A program made the translations under genes and the position numbers. A model generated the notes under the pieces. It was given only the letters and a program-made list of their open reading frames with translations, ran no database searches and was not told where the DNA came from. Below, one piece after another: positions 1-8,754 of a stretch of 64,000 bases of DNA; within the stretch, counting starts at the first letter, position 1, and each line of letters opens with the position of its first letter. Source of the stretch: Alteromonadaceae bacterium M269 (GTDB lineage Bacteria; Pseudomonadota; Gammaproteobacteria; Enterobacterales; Alteromonadaceae). The stretch covers positions 434,001 through 498,000 of the forward strand of contig SMNZ01000005.1 in NCBI GenBank assembly GCA_004353515.1, in the 5' to 3' direction.

Positions 1-165
1 GCTGCTTATGCAGGTAATGAAGAAGTCCTTGAATGGCTCATTGTTTACTATGAGCATAGGTTAGCGCATGAAGTAAATGAGGCTATGGCTCAAAAGTTAA
101 AGGATATGAAATTATTGTTTAAGGATGCTAAGAGTACCGAAAAACAGGAAGTTCCAGCAGGATAA
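1..165 (+). CDS. C-terminal end of an ankyrin-like protein (partial)
   Basis: An open frame runs from the first base of the window to a TAA at 163-165, giving 54 residues of a protein whose start lies outside. The first residues (AAYAGNEEVLEWLI) look like one ankyrin repeat helix pair, followed by a charged helical tail rich in Lys and Glu. The next gene starts 20 bases later on the same strand, so the two are probably co-transcribed. Function is unknown; the ankyrin call rests on one partial repeat. Confidence 0.5.
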   Translation, partial: AAYAGNEEVLEWLIVYYEHRLAHEVNEAMAQKLKDMKLLFKDAKSTEKQEVPAG

Positions 166-185
166 GTTATTTGGGAGTATGAAGT

Positions 186-935
186 ATGCAAGATAAAGAA
201 CGTTGGGACATACTGCTTGAAAAACTTTCAAAGATAGTTACAAAGATTGGATTTAATTCTTCTGTACTTATCGATCAAGAATCTGGGATTGTCAGTTGGG
301 AGCAAGAATCAAATGATATTGTTCTGCTCTTATCGCTTATACCTGCGCAGCCAAATAGCAAGGATATATGCTTTTGGATTCAGATAGGTATAGAGTCTAA
401 AGAGATTAAAAATATAATTGATAGCTTAAAACTTTGGAACTGTGACCCGAATAGTTTTAGCTCAATTGATAGAGCCTATAAAAGAGAAAGGATAGCCAAT
501 GTTAACTTTTTTCAACTGTTAAGGTCTTTTTCTCATCCACTCGCCAAAGCTACTTATGCATTTAACATCGATAAAATTGAAGATGAGCTGGAAAAGCTTG
601 AAGAGTCAATTGATTTTGCTCAGACTAAGCTGCTTTATAAATTTTTAGATGCACAGTTCATAGCGAAGGAGCTGTATATATTGGGAGAAAGTAAGAAGAG
701 TAAACTAGTGTATGGCTTAAGCTCAAGTGATCCTTATATATTTTCGGCATTGTTATACAGAACCCATGGCTTTCCTAGCGAAGCCATCGAAATGCTTGAA
801 CGTGGGCTAGTCAGGGATATAAAAGAAAACAGTGTTAGTTGGGAAGGGAATGTGTTGAAAGAAGTAAATGAAATAACCCAGTGTAGGTACGGTAAAGTAA
901 TTAATTATCTTCGAAAGCAACTGCTAAGGTACTAA
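186..935 (+). CDS. hypothetical protein, 249 aa
   Basis: I do not recognise this protein. It is a soluble, acidic to neutral 249-residue chain with no signal peptide or membrane segment. The C-terminal half (about residues 125-245) is strongly helical, with an ILGESKKSKLVYGLSSSDPYIFSALLY-like stretch followed by a TPR-like segment (GFPSEAIEMLERGLV). A GGGAG ribosome site at 173-177 sits 8 bases before the ATG. It follows the ankyrin-like gene closely and is visibly more AT-rich than the fds genes next to it, which may mean the pair was acquired together. No function is proposed. Confidence 0.7.
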   Translation: MQDKERWDILLEKLSKIVTKIGFNSSVLIDQESGIVSWEQESNDIVLLLSLIPAQPNSKDICFWIQIGIESKEIKNIIDSLKLWNCDPNSFSSIDRAYKRERIANVNFFQLLRSFSHPLAKATYAFNIDKIEDELEKLEESIDFAQTKLLYKFLDAQFIAKELYILGESKKSKLVYGLSSSDPYIFSALLYRTHGFPSEAIEMLERGLVRDIKENSVSWEGNVLKEVNEITQCRYGKVINYLRKQLLRY

Positions 936-966
936 AGCTATCTTAACCTACCTACACAACGTTTAT

Positions 967-1200
967 TTATTCCTTATAAATTTCCGCTAATACCATGACT
1001 GCTTCTTTCGCTGCTGGCTCTAGTCCCTCTCCGCCTAGGTTCGTATGTTCGATAATGAGCTTTTTCATTGATAAGGCCCAGAATTTTTTCATATGGGTGG
1101 CAGATACTTCAACTACATTGTCGTTATGCAGGTTGTTGTTCACGATTTGATTCAACATTTTTATCAAATGAGTGACTTGTGCACAGGGAGTTTTCGTCAT
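967..1200 (-). CDS. fdsD: NAD-dependent formate dehydrogenase delta subunit FdsD
   Basis: This is the small delta subunit that accompanies soluble molybdenum formate dehydrogenases; its exact role (assembly or stability) is not settled in the family. The 77-residue length and the pattern of an N-terminal helix (VTHLIKMLNQI) followed by a basic middle and a C-terminal helix fit FdsD. The open frame extends upstream to 1239, but the ATG at 1200, one base after the fdhD stop, gives the usual family length and avoids a 38-base overlap. It is the last gene of fdsGBA-fdhD-fdsD, an order typical for this enzyme. Confidence 0.8.
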   Translation of the reverse strand: MTKTPCAQVTHLIKMLNQIVNNNLHNDNVVEVSATHMKKFWALSMKKLIIEHTNLGGEGLEPAAKEAVMVLAEIYKE

Positions 1201-1201
1201 T

Positions 1202-2029
1202 TTATGTATTCTCTGAAAAACGATTGGTGTAACACACATGCCTCTGGGGACGGGCGAATCCTATCAAGCTTAGATTCGCATCTTCTGCGAGCTTTACAGC
1301 CAAAGATGTAGGTGCTGATACTGATACCAGTGAATGAATACCCGCCGTTACCGCTTTGTGGACCATTTCATAACTTGCCCTGCTGGACACCAATGTGAAT
1401 CCTGAATCTGTATTGACGGCAGATTGCTTTATGGCTCCAATCAGCTTGTCTAGCGCATTGTGTCGCCCTATATCTTCACGAACCAGCTGGATATCTCCTT
1501 GAGCTGAACACCAAGCGGCTCCATGACACGCACCTGTCTGCGCTTGCAATGGTTGATGTTTTTCTAATTGGTGAACTGCATTCTGTATAGCGTGATCTGT
1601 GAGTTGATACGCTGATTTGAGAGGCTTTAGTGGACGAATTGCTTGTTCAAGCGACTCTGATCCGCACAAACCACAGCCTGTTCTACCTGTTAGATTACGA
1701 CGGTGTGTTTTGAGCTCTGATAGCCGCCTTGGGCTGATCTGGATGTGAAGTTCTATGCCTTTATCATTTTCGACAATATCTAAATCACGAAGCTCACTCT
1801 CTGACTGAATAATGTTTTCAGTTAAGCTAAAACCCAGCGCAAAATCTGCTAAGTGTGTTGGGCTTGCCATCATAACCACATGTGAAATGCCGTTATAAAC
1901 TAACGCGATAGGAACTTCCTCGATTAGCGTATCGCTAGCGTGGCTTAGTTGATCATTTTGCCAGCGCACGACTTCTCTGGTTATGGTTGCAGAGTTTGTT
2001 GATGATGTTCCTTTGTTGATAATTACCAT
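1202..2029 (-). CDS. fdhD: formate dehydrogenase accessory sulfurtransferase FdhD (FdsC)
   Basis: FdhD transfers sulfur from a cysteine desulfurase to the bis-MGD molybdenum cofactor before it is inserted in formate dehydrogenase. The 275-residue protein has the family's CxxC motif as CGLC (C119 and C122) and the conserved region around residues 185-255 (EDIGRHNALDKLIG, SSRASYEMVHKA, SAPTSLAVKLAE). The ATG follows the fdsA stop codon directly (TAAATG), which implies translational coupling. Known fds operons carry this gene as fdsC in the same place. The motifs and context leave little doubt. Confidence 0.95.
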   Translation of the reverse strand: MVIINKGTSSTNSATITREVVRWQNDQLSHASDTLIEEVPIALVYNGISHVVMMASPTHLADFALGFSLTENIIQSESELRDLDIVENDKGIELHIQISPRRLSELKTHRRNLTGRTGCGLCGSESLEQAIRPLKPLKSAYQLTDHAIQNAVHQLEKHQPLQAQTGACHGAAWCSAQGDIQLVREDIGRHNALDKLIGAIKQSAVNTDSGFTLVSSRASYEMVHKAVTAGIHSLVSVSAPTSLAVKLAEDANLSLIGFARPQRHVCYTNRFSENT

Positions 2030-4918
2030 TTAACTTAACGTGACCTTTTTACTTCGTTTTTTATGTCCTTGCTTGAGTAACTCCATTTGTTGCTGATTAA
2101 AGGCATGGAAGTTCTGCTGCCATTCCGAGGGTTGAGAGACTTTCTCAACCTGCACAGCGGTAACTTTATATTCGGGGCAATTGGTCGCCCAGTCGGAATT
2201 ATCCGTCGTAATGACATTGGCACCACTAAAAGGGTGATGGAAAGTGGTGTAGACCACGCCCGGCTGCATTCTCTCTGTGATAGCTGCCCTAAGCACAGTT
2301 TGCCCTGCTCGACTGGTGATACCTATCCAATCGCCTGACTTTATACCGCGCTGTTCGGCATCACTAGGATGAATTTCTATGACGTCTTCATCATGCCAAG
2401 CTTGATTATGAGTCCGACGAGTTTGTGCGCCAACATTGTATTGAGATAGGATTCGTCCTGTTGTTAGCAGCAGTGGAAAACGCCTATTCGAGCGTTCTTC
2501 CGATGCCAAATAACTGGTGATGGCGAAGTTACCTTTGCCAATGGGAAAATCTTCCCTGTGCATAATAGGGGTGCCATCGGGATATTGTTCATTGCACGGC
2601 CACTGGATACTGCCTACTTCTTCTAATTTTTCGTAGCTCACGCCTTTAAATGTCGGCGTTAAGCTGGCAATTTCATCCATAATTTCAGAAGGGTGGTTGT
2701 AATGCATTGGATAGCCCAGCGCGTTGGAAAGCGCCATAGTGACTTCCCAATCCTCTTTTCCGCCTAGGGCTGGCATAACTTTACGTACGCGATTAATGCG
2801 TCGCTCAGCATTGGTAAACGTGCCGTTTTTCTCCAAGAATGTTGAGCCGGGTAAAAGCACATGTGCAAACTTTGCAGTTTCGTTGAGGAAGATATCTTGC
2901 ACAATCAAGCATTCTAAAGATTGTAGTGCTTTTTCCACGTGCAAAGTGTTTGGATCTGACTGTGCTAAGTCTTCACCTTGAATGTACATCGCTTTGAAGG
3001 TTCCAGCTATGGCAGCATCAAACATATTTGGAATACGCAACCCTGGCTCGTTATCCAAAGCCACTTGCCATTTTTGCTCAAACGACGCACGTACTTTGTC
3101 ATCTGAAATATGCTGGTATCCCGGCAATTCATGTGGGAAAGAGCCCATATCGCAAGAACCCTGAACATTGTTCTGGCCCCTTAATGGATTAACGCCTACG
3201 CCCTCTCGTCCAATATTGCCAGTCGCCATAGCGAGGTTGGCGATACCCATAACCATGGTTGAACCCTGACTGTGCTCAGTCACTCCAAGGCCGTAGTAAA
3301 TAGCGGCATTTCCGGCTTTGGCAAACAAGCGCGCTGCTTTGCGAATATCTTGCGCAGGAACGCCCGTAATCTCTTCCATTGTTTCGGGAGAGTTTTCATC
3401 TTTAATAATAAAATCGCGCCACTTCTGGAAGGCGCTTTGGTCACAACGAGCTTCGATAAAACTCCGGTCTTGCAGCTGTTCTTGCATCACTGTATGAGCG
3501 ATAGCGTTGATTAACGCTACGTTAGTACCCGGCAACAATGGAAGGTGAAGAACCTCACTTTGATGTGGTGTTTTAAGTAAATCGATTTTACGAGGATCTG
3601 CAACAATCAGCGTTGCACCCTCGCGCATGCGTTTGCGCATCATTGAACCGAAGACAGGATGCGCATCGGTGGGGTTTGCACCAATCAGTAACATACAATC
3701 GGTTGAACTAATCGACTCAAAAGTTTGAGTTCCTGCAGATTCACCCAAGGTTGTTTTTAAACCATATCCTGTTGGGCTGTGGCAGACTCGAGCACAAGTA
3801 TCGGTGTTGTTGTTGCCAAAAGCTGCTCGCACGAGTTTTTGTACAAGATAAGTTTCTTCATTGGTACAGCGGGAAGAAGTAATGCCACCAATGCTCTCAC
3901 GCCCATACTGTTTTTGAATACTGCGTAGGCGCTGAGCTGCAAAGTTAAGAGCTTCGTCCCAGCTAACTTTGCGCCAGGGTTGGTTGATAGAATCGCGGAT
4001 CATAGGATGCTGAATACGATCTTTATGAGTGGCATAACCAAAAGCAAAGCGTCCTTTGATACAAGAGTGACCTTGGTTTGCTTGTCCACCTTTGTAAGGC
4101 ACCATTCTTACGAGTTTATCGCCCTTCATTTCTGCTTTAAAAGAGCAGCCAACACCACAATAGGCACATGTTGTTACTACGCTATGTTCTGGTTGCCCTT
4201 GTTCGATGACGGTATTTTCCATCAAGGTAGCGGTTGGACATGCTTGCACACAAGCTCCACAAGAAACGCAGTCTGAGCTTAAAAAACTGTCGTTCTGACC
4301 AGCAACTATTTTCGAGTTGAAGCCTCGTCCTTCGACTGTTAAAGCAAATGTTCCTTGAACCTCTTCACAGGCTCTTACACATCGTGAACAGGTTATGCAC
4401 TTGCTTGGATCGTAAGTGAAGTATGGATTACTGGTGTCTTTTTTCGCATTAAGGTGACTTTCACCTTCAAAGCCATAACGAACATCTCTTAAGCCGACAG
4501 CGCCAGCCATATCTTGTAGTTCGCAATCACCGTTTGCTGAACAAGTGAGACAATCCAGGGGGTGATCTGAGATATAGAGTTCCATCACATTGCGGCGAAG
4601 CTTGGCTAGTTGATCATTCTGTGTTGTGACCTGCATTCCCTCTTCGACAGGCGTTGTACAGGATGCGGGGAAGCCTTTGCGTCCTCCAATTTGCACCGTA
4701 CAGATACGACATGAGCCGAAAGCTTCTAGGTTATCCGATGCGCAGAGTTTGGGAATATTAATGCCAGCGAGTGCTGATGCACGCATCACCGAAGTGCCTT
4801 CAGGTACACTAATATCCCTACCATCAATAGTTAGCGTGATTAGGGTGTCAGATTGTACCGGTGGTGTACCGTAATCTTTGTTGTAATCGATGCTCTTGGG
4901 ATCAAATATTTCAACCAT
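2030..4918 (-). CDS. fdsA: NAD-dependent formate dehydrogenase alpha (catalytic) subunit
   Basis: Catalytic subunit of a cytosolic enzyme that oxidises formate to CO2 at a molybdenum bis-MGD centre and passes electrons through iron-sulfur clusters to FdsB. In order: a [2Fe-2S] domain (C59, C70, C73, C87), a NuoG-type [4Fe-4S] site (H119, C123, C126, C132), two ferredoxin clusters (C174-C184 and C217-C227), a further [4Fe-4S] (C251, C254, C258, C286) and the molybdopterin domains. The expected Mo ligand is C379, followed by the catalytic H380. There is no Tat signal, so it is cytoplasmic. The length of 962 aa is normal. Start and fdsB stop overlap (TGATG). Confidence 0.96.
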   Translation of the reverse strand: MVEIFDPKSIDYNKDYGTPPVQSDTLITLTIDGRDISVPEGTSVMRASALAGINIPKLCASDNLEAFGSCRICTVQIGGRKGFPASCTTPVEEGMQVTTQNDQLAKLRRNVMELYISDHPLDCLTCSANGDCELQDMAGAVGLRDVRYGFEGESHLNAKKDTSNPYFTYDPSKCITCSRCVRACEEVQGTFALTVEGRGFNSKIVAGQNDSFLSSDCVSCGACVQACPTATLMENTVIEQGQPEHSVVTTCAYCGVGCSFKAEMKGDKLVRMVPYKGGQANQGHSCIKGRFAFGYATHKDRIQHPMIRDSINQPWRKVSWDEALNFAAQRLRSIQKQYGRESIGGITSSRCTNEETYLVQKLVRAAFGNNNTDTCARVCHSPTGYGLKTTLGESAGTQTFESISSTDCMLLIGANPTDAHPVFGSMMRKRMREGATLIVADPRKIDLLKTPHQSEVLHLPLLPGTNVALINAIAHTVMQEQLQDRSFIEARCDQSAFQKWRDFIIKDENSPETMEEITGVPAQDIRKAARLFAKAGNAAIYYGLGVTEHSQGSTMVMGIANLAMATGNIGREGVGVNPLRGQNNVQGSCDMGSFPHELPGYQHISDDKVRASFEQKWQVALDNEPGLRIPNMFDAAIAGTFKAMYIQGEDLAQSDPNTLHVEKALQSLECLIVQDIFLNETAKFAHVLLPGSTFLEKNGTFTNAERRINRVRKVMPALGGKEDWEVTMALSNALGYPMHYNHPSEIMDEIASLTPTFKGVSYEKLEEVGSIQWPCNEQYPDGTPIMHREDFPIGKGNFAITSYLASEERSNRRFPLLLTTGRILSQYNVGAQTRRTHNQAWHDEDVIEIHPSDAEQRGIKSGDWIGITSRAGQTVLRAAITERMQPGVVYTTFHHPFSGANVITTDNSDWATNCPEYKVTAVQVEKVSQPSEWQQNFHAFNQQQMELLKQGHKKRSKKVTLS

Positions 4919-6468
4919 CAGACTTTCTCCGGTTGGAGTTGGGGATTATCCTGCGGAAATTGCTCTAAAGCACTTTGTACTGGAAATGGCGTCATACCGC
5001 CCATTGCACACAGAGATGCGTGAAGCATGGTTTCACATAAATCGTCTAACAGTGCCTTATTCTCTTCAATATTCTGGCCTGCTTGGATTTTCTGAATGAC
5101 TTCTTTCCCACGCACTGCGCCAATTCGACAAGGTGTGCATTTTCCACAAGATTCGACCTGACAAAACTCCATGGAAAATGCCGCCTGTTCTAACATATCA
5201 ACGGTATCGTCGAAAATGACGATACCGCCATGCCCTAATACAGCGCCAATAGCTGAGAATGCTTCATAATCGAGCGGTGTATTCCATTGTTCTTTTGGTA
5301 AGTATGCACCTAGCGGACCGCCAACCTGAATAGCTTTCATGGGGCGACCAGAGAAAGTACCACCAGAGAATGTCTCGATTAGTTCAGCTAACGTTATACC
5401 AAAAGCTAACTCTACAAGCCCACCTTGTTTTACATTACCCGCTATTTGGAAGGGCATGGTACCTAGGGAACGACCCTGACCATAGTTCGCGTATGTTTCT
5501 CCACCTTCGGATAAGATATAGGGAATAGCTGCAAGAGTGAGTACGTTGTTAACTATGGTGGGTTTACCAAACAATCCTTCAATAGCTGGTAGTGGCGGCT
5601 TGGCTCTGACCACGCCACGTTTCCCTTCTAAACTTTCTAACAGCGCCGTTTCTTCACCGCAGATATAGGCACCTGCTCCCAGACGAACCTCTAGGTCGAA
5701 GTGTTTTCCGCTTTGTTGAATGTTGTCGCCGAGGTAGTTGTTTTGATACGCGCTATCAATGGCTTCGTTTAGGATCTGATGGGCGTTCGGGTACTCACTG
5801 CGCAGGTAGATATAGCCTTGTTTTGCTCCTACTGCTAAACCAGCGATAATCATGCCTTCGATTAGCATAAAAGGATCGGCTTCCATCACTAACCTATCCG
5901 CAAAAGCGCCAGAATCACCTTCATCTGCATTGCAAACGATGTATTTTTGTTGCTCTTCGCAGTCATGTACTGTTTGCCATTTAATGCCAGCTGGGAACGC
6001 AGCTCCCCCTCGACCACGTAAACCAGATCTTTTGACTTCATCAATGATGGCTTGAGCAGGTTGTGCCAATGCGATTTTTAATCCTTGAAAACCATTATGT
6101 TTTTTATAGTTGTCAATATCTACGGGATCAACAACACCAGCTCGTGCAAAAGTTAGTCGCTGCTGTTGTTTCAAGTAAGGGATTTCTTCTGTGAGTCCGC
6201 AATGAGTTTTGTGCGTCGCTTTGCCTGATAGGAAGCCTTCGTCAAAAAGTGTTGATATGTCATCCTCGGTAACGGGGCCATAGGCAATGCGTCCTTTTGC
6301 GGTTTCTACCTCAATCATAGGCTCTAACCAGAATAGCCCCCTAGAGCCATTTCTGATGATATTGATTTCGCAATGTCTTGCTTTGGCTTCGGCCTGCATT
6401 AACAGTGCAATTCTGTCAGCGCCTTTGGCGAGTGCTACTGTATCTCTTGGAACATAAACTTTGATCAT
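4918..6468 (-). CDS. fdsB: NAD-dependent formate dehydrogenase beta subunit (FMN, NAD binding)
   Basis: NuoF-like diaphorase subunit that takes electrons from FdsA and reduces NAD+ through FMN. Residues 1-100 form a thioredoxin-like domain without the cluster cysteines. The glycine-rich nucleotide site is at 151-160 (RGRGGAAFPA), the FMN-contact region near CNADEGDSG (179-187), and GAGAYICGEETALLES at 264-279. A C-terminal [4Fe-4S] is bound by C441, C444, C447 and C487. At 516 aa it matches FdsB rather than the shorter NuoF. Its start overlaps the fdsG stop (TAATG) and its stop overlaps the fdsA start, as expected for subunits made in fixed ratio. Confidence 0.95.
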   Translation of the reverse strand: MIKVYVPRDTVALAKGADRIALLMQAEAKARHCEINIIRNGSRGLFWLEPMIEVETAKGRIAYGPVTEDDISTLFDEGFLSGKATHKTHCGLTEEIPYLKQQQRLTFARAGVVDPVDIDNYKKHNGFQGLKIALAQPAQAIIDEVKRSGLRGRGGAAFPAGIKWQTVHDCEEQQKYIVCNADEGDSGAFADRLVMEADPFMLIEGMIIAGLAVGAKQGYIYLRSEYPNAHQILNEAIDSAYQNNYLGDNIQQSGKHFDLEVRLGAGAYICGEETALLESLEGKRGVVRAKPPLPAIEGLFGKPTIVNNVLTLAAIPYILSEGGETYANYGQGRSLGTMPFQIAGNVKQGGLVELAFGITLAELIETFSGGTFSGRPMKAIQVGGPLGAYLPKEQWNTPLDYEAFSAIGAVLGHGGIVIFDDTVDMLEQAAFSMEFCQVESCGKCTPCRIGAVRGKEVIQKIQAGQNIEENKALLDDLCETMLHASLCAMGGMTPFPVQSALEQFPQDNPQLQPEKV

Positions 6469-6959
6469 TAGCTTAACTCGACGACATAGGTAGTGAGTTT
6501 GCTAAGCAGTGCATCAAACTTTTCTGGGCGAACTTCAGCAACAATATCGTTATTTACTCTCAGTGAAGGACCGCATGCACAATTACCTAAACAGTAAACG
6601 GGTTGCAAAGTGAATTCTTGATCAGGTGTCGTCCCGTGGAAGTCGATGTTAAGCTTTTGTTTAGCGTGCTGTTCAAGTTGCCTGGAGCCTCTAGCCTGAC
6701 AGGCTTCCGCCCGGCATATCTGAATGATGTTTCTACCCGTTGGTTCTGTCCTAAAGTCTTCATAAAAGCTAATAACACCATGGATTTCCGCAACTGTTTG
6801 ATGGAGTGCTTGTGCTATCGCTGGTATTGCACCTTTCGGAATATACCCCTGCGTTGTTTGAATGGCATGTAAAATAGGCAGCAGAGCACCTTCTTTATCG
6901 CTCAATGAAGAGAGTATCTCGTTGACTTTTTCTTCATCCCACTTTTGGTCTTTATTCAT
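6468..6959 (-). CDS. fdsG: NAD-dependent formate dehydrogenase gamma subunit ([2Fe-2S], NuoE-like)
   Basis: NuoE-like electron-transfer subunit of 163 residues with a helical N-terminus and a thioredoxin-fold [2Fe-2S] domain. The cluster cysteines are in ICRAEAC and the later CLGNCACGPS motif. It is the first gene of the minus-strand fds operon, so the operon promoter must lie in the 105 bases between this start and the divergent regulator at 7065. No strong ribosome site is visible before the ATG at 6959. Confidence 0.94.
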   Translation of the reverse strand: MNKDQKWDEEKVNEILSSLSDKEGALLPILHAIQTTQGYIPKGAIPAIAQALHQTVAEIHGVISFYEDFRTEPTGRNIIQICRAEACQARGSRQLEQHAKQKLNIDFHGTTPDQEFTLQPVYCLGNCACGPSLRVNNDIVAEVRPEKFDALLSKLTTYVVELS

Positions 6960-6976
6960 AATAAATAACTTAAGCT

Positions 6977-7015
6977 ATATGCATTTTCTTGCATATATAT
7001 CGATGTTGATATGCA
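6977..7015. promoter_or_regulatory. ATATGCA half-site cluster, candidate fds operator
   Basis: Two ATATGCA half-sites face each other at 6977-6983 and 6990-6996 (arms separated by TTTTCT), with a third direct copy at 7009-7015. The AT-rich TATATGCA...TGCATATATA layout resembles the palindromes bound by ModE-type proteins. It sits 18 bases upstream of fdsG and 50 upstream of the divergent ModE-like regulator gene. That it is this regulator's operator is inferred from position and symmetry. Confidence 0.5.
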
Positions 7016-7064
7016 GTTTGGATTAAAATATCATCAAAAAGGTGTGATAAAAATATGAATTAAC

Positions 7065-8126
7065 GTGCATATTAAGAAAGTGAAAATTGAGCCGAGTTGG
7101 GCTTATTGTGATGAAGATGGAAATACCTTACCGACTAAGGTTTTCGAGTTGCTTCAACAAATCAGTGAAAATGGAAAATTAACCGATGCTGCTAAACATG
7201 TTGGTATTTCCTACCGATCTGCATGGGATTTGTTAAATAAGTCAGCTGACTTTTTTGAAATGCCATTGGTTGATATGCAAAGAGGGCGCGGTGCTCAGCT
7301 CACTCCCATTGGCGTTAAGTTACTTTGGTCAAGAAAGCGCATAAACGCGCGCTTAGGGCCTCAGATAGATAACCTCGCTTCTGAACTGAATACAGAAATT
7401 CAACACATACTTGCTGATAAACCACCGGCATTGAGAATACATGCCAGTCATGGCTACGCTGTTTCGCTTCTGCCCGAGTTTGCCGAAGATTTTCAATTGG
7501 ATTTGCAATACAAAAGCATTGGAGAAGCAATGGCGTCTCTTAATCGTGGTGACTGTGACCTGGCTGGGTTTGATATTCCAATGCATCATGTGAGTGAAAA
7601 GATAAAAGATTCGTTCCGAAAACATATCAATCCAGAGCAGCATAAAATTATTAGTTTTGTCAGTCGCCAACAGGGGCTAATACTTCAAACAGGTAATCCC
7701 AAAAATATCCAGAGCCTGAAAGACATCAACAATCCTGATATTCGTTTCATTAATCGGCAAAAAGAATCAGGTACAAGGAATTTACTTGATGAGCTCATTC
7801 AGTTAGATAGGTTGGATGTTGATCGTATTGTCGGCTTCGGCGATGAAGAGTTTACACATTCAGCCGTTGCAGCTTATATCGCGTCTGGTATGGCAGATGT
7901 TGGTTTTGGTATCCAGGCGGCGGCCGAGCATTTCGGTTTGGGTTTTGTCCCTATTACGACAGAGTATTACATGCTGGCTTGCAGGAAAAAGGCATTAGAG
8001 CTGGAGAGCGTTACAAAGCTCATTCAGGTCATGCAAGAACCGGCATTTCAACGTAAAGTAGCCTCTTTGCCTGGTTATAAGCCTATCAATTGCGGCAAAG
8101 TTATCGAGGTGAATGATATTCTCTAA
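7065..8126 (+). CDS. ModE-like transcriptional regulator with periplasmic-binding-like sensor domain
   Basis: Residues about 20-90 are a winged helix of the ModE/LysR type (TDAAKHVGISYRSAWDLLNK is the helix-turn-helix). Residues about 125-340 form a substrate-binding domain of the molybdate/tungstate-binding type (COG1910-like). This combination occurs in oxyanion-responsive regulators such as TunR. It is divergent from fds, whose enzyme needs molybdenum, so it probably tunes fds to molybdate, tungstate or formate; the ligand cannot be read from sequence. The start is a GTG at 7065; the frame is closed by TGA at 7056-7058, which leaves little other choice. Length 353 aa. Confidence 0.85.
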   Translation: MHIKKVKIEPSWAYCDEDGNTLPTKVFELLQQISENGKLTDAAKHVGISYRSAWDLLNKSADFFEMPLVDMQRGRGAQLTPIGVKLLWSRKRINARLGPQIDNLASELNTEIQHILADKPPALRIHASHGYAVSLLPEFAEDFQLDLQYKSIGEAMASLNRGDCDLAGFDIPMHHVSEKIKDSFRKHINPEQHKIISFVSRQQGLILQTGNPKNIQSLKDINNPDIRFINRQKESGTRNLLDELIQLDRLDVDRIVGFGDEEFTHSAVAAYIASGMADVGFGIQAAAEHFGLGFVPITTEYYMLACRKKALELESVTKLIQVMQEPAFQRKVASLPGYKPINCGKVIEVNDIL

Positions 8127-8141
8127 AGCAGTAGAGAAGTG

Positions 8142-8693
8142 TTAAAGGTTTTTCTTAACAATATGCGTTGGTAGACCATCAATGCTGTTCTGGTTTTTCT
8201 TCTCCCAATACGCTTCTATATCTTCAGGGCTTTTCTTTTTCGCCCAAGTGTTCAATTGTTCCCTCTCTTCTTTGTAGTCGAAAAATGGGACTGCCATACC
8301 GCAGGAAGATTGCACCAGATCTATCTCTAAATTAAAAATTTGGCGAGCGCCATGATTGTCGTCAAATAAAGCATATAGCTCAGACCATTCTTCGTCGTTT
8401 TTATGAATAACTTTGGCGTTACCGTAGAGCCTCAGAATGAGCGGACTACCCTCGAATGCCGCAAACATGATGGTCATACGCGGCATTTGTTGAATATGAG
8501 CGGCTGTTTCATTTCCACTACCTGTGACATTTAGCCAAACGACCCTATTAGGAGAAAGTATTCGAAGAGAATCCATGCCTTTGGGAGAAATATTCACGCG
8601 GCTGTCAGCAGTCGCTGTTCCAACGAAGAACAATTTTTGCTCTTCAACAAAGCTAATTAACTTATCTGGTATCGACGAATATTGTTGTCCCAC
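8142..8693 (-). CDS. pyridoxamine 5'-phosphate oxidase-like FMN-binding protein
   Basis: A 183-residue split-barrel flavin-binding protein. The N-terminal half (FFVGTATADSRVNISPKGMDSLRIL, VVWLNVTGSGNETAAHI, MTIMFAAFEGSP) matches the broad PNPOx-like family. True PdxH function is unlikely because the characteristic C-terminal PdxH region is missing. The start is GTG, supported by an AGGAG site six bases upstream. The gene converges with the ModE-like regulator, 15 bases between stops. Substrate is unknown; members of this family reduce diverse small molecules or bind haem or flavin. Confidence 0.8.
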   Translation of the reverse strand: MGQQYSSIPDKLISFVEEQKLFFVGTATADSRVNISPKGMDSLRILSPNRVVWLNVTGSGNETAAHIQQMPRMTIMFAAFEGSPLILRLYGNAKVIHKNDEEWSELYALFDDNHGARQIFNLEIDLVQSSCGMAVPFFDYKEEREQLNTWAKKKSPEDIEAYWEKKNQNSIDGLPTHIVKKNL

Positions 8694-8754
8694 TTTTCAC
8701 TCCTACCGTATTAAAGAATAGTTATTCCTTTATTTGTGCTTGTTAAATAAGCGG

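Noticed and set aside
1201-1239. Upstream start for fdsD inside fdhD
   Set aside because: Gives a 13-residue extension unlike the family; the ATG at 1200 follows the fdhD stop directly.
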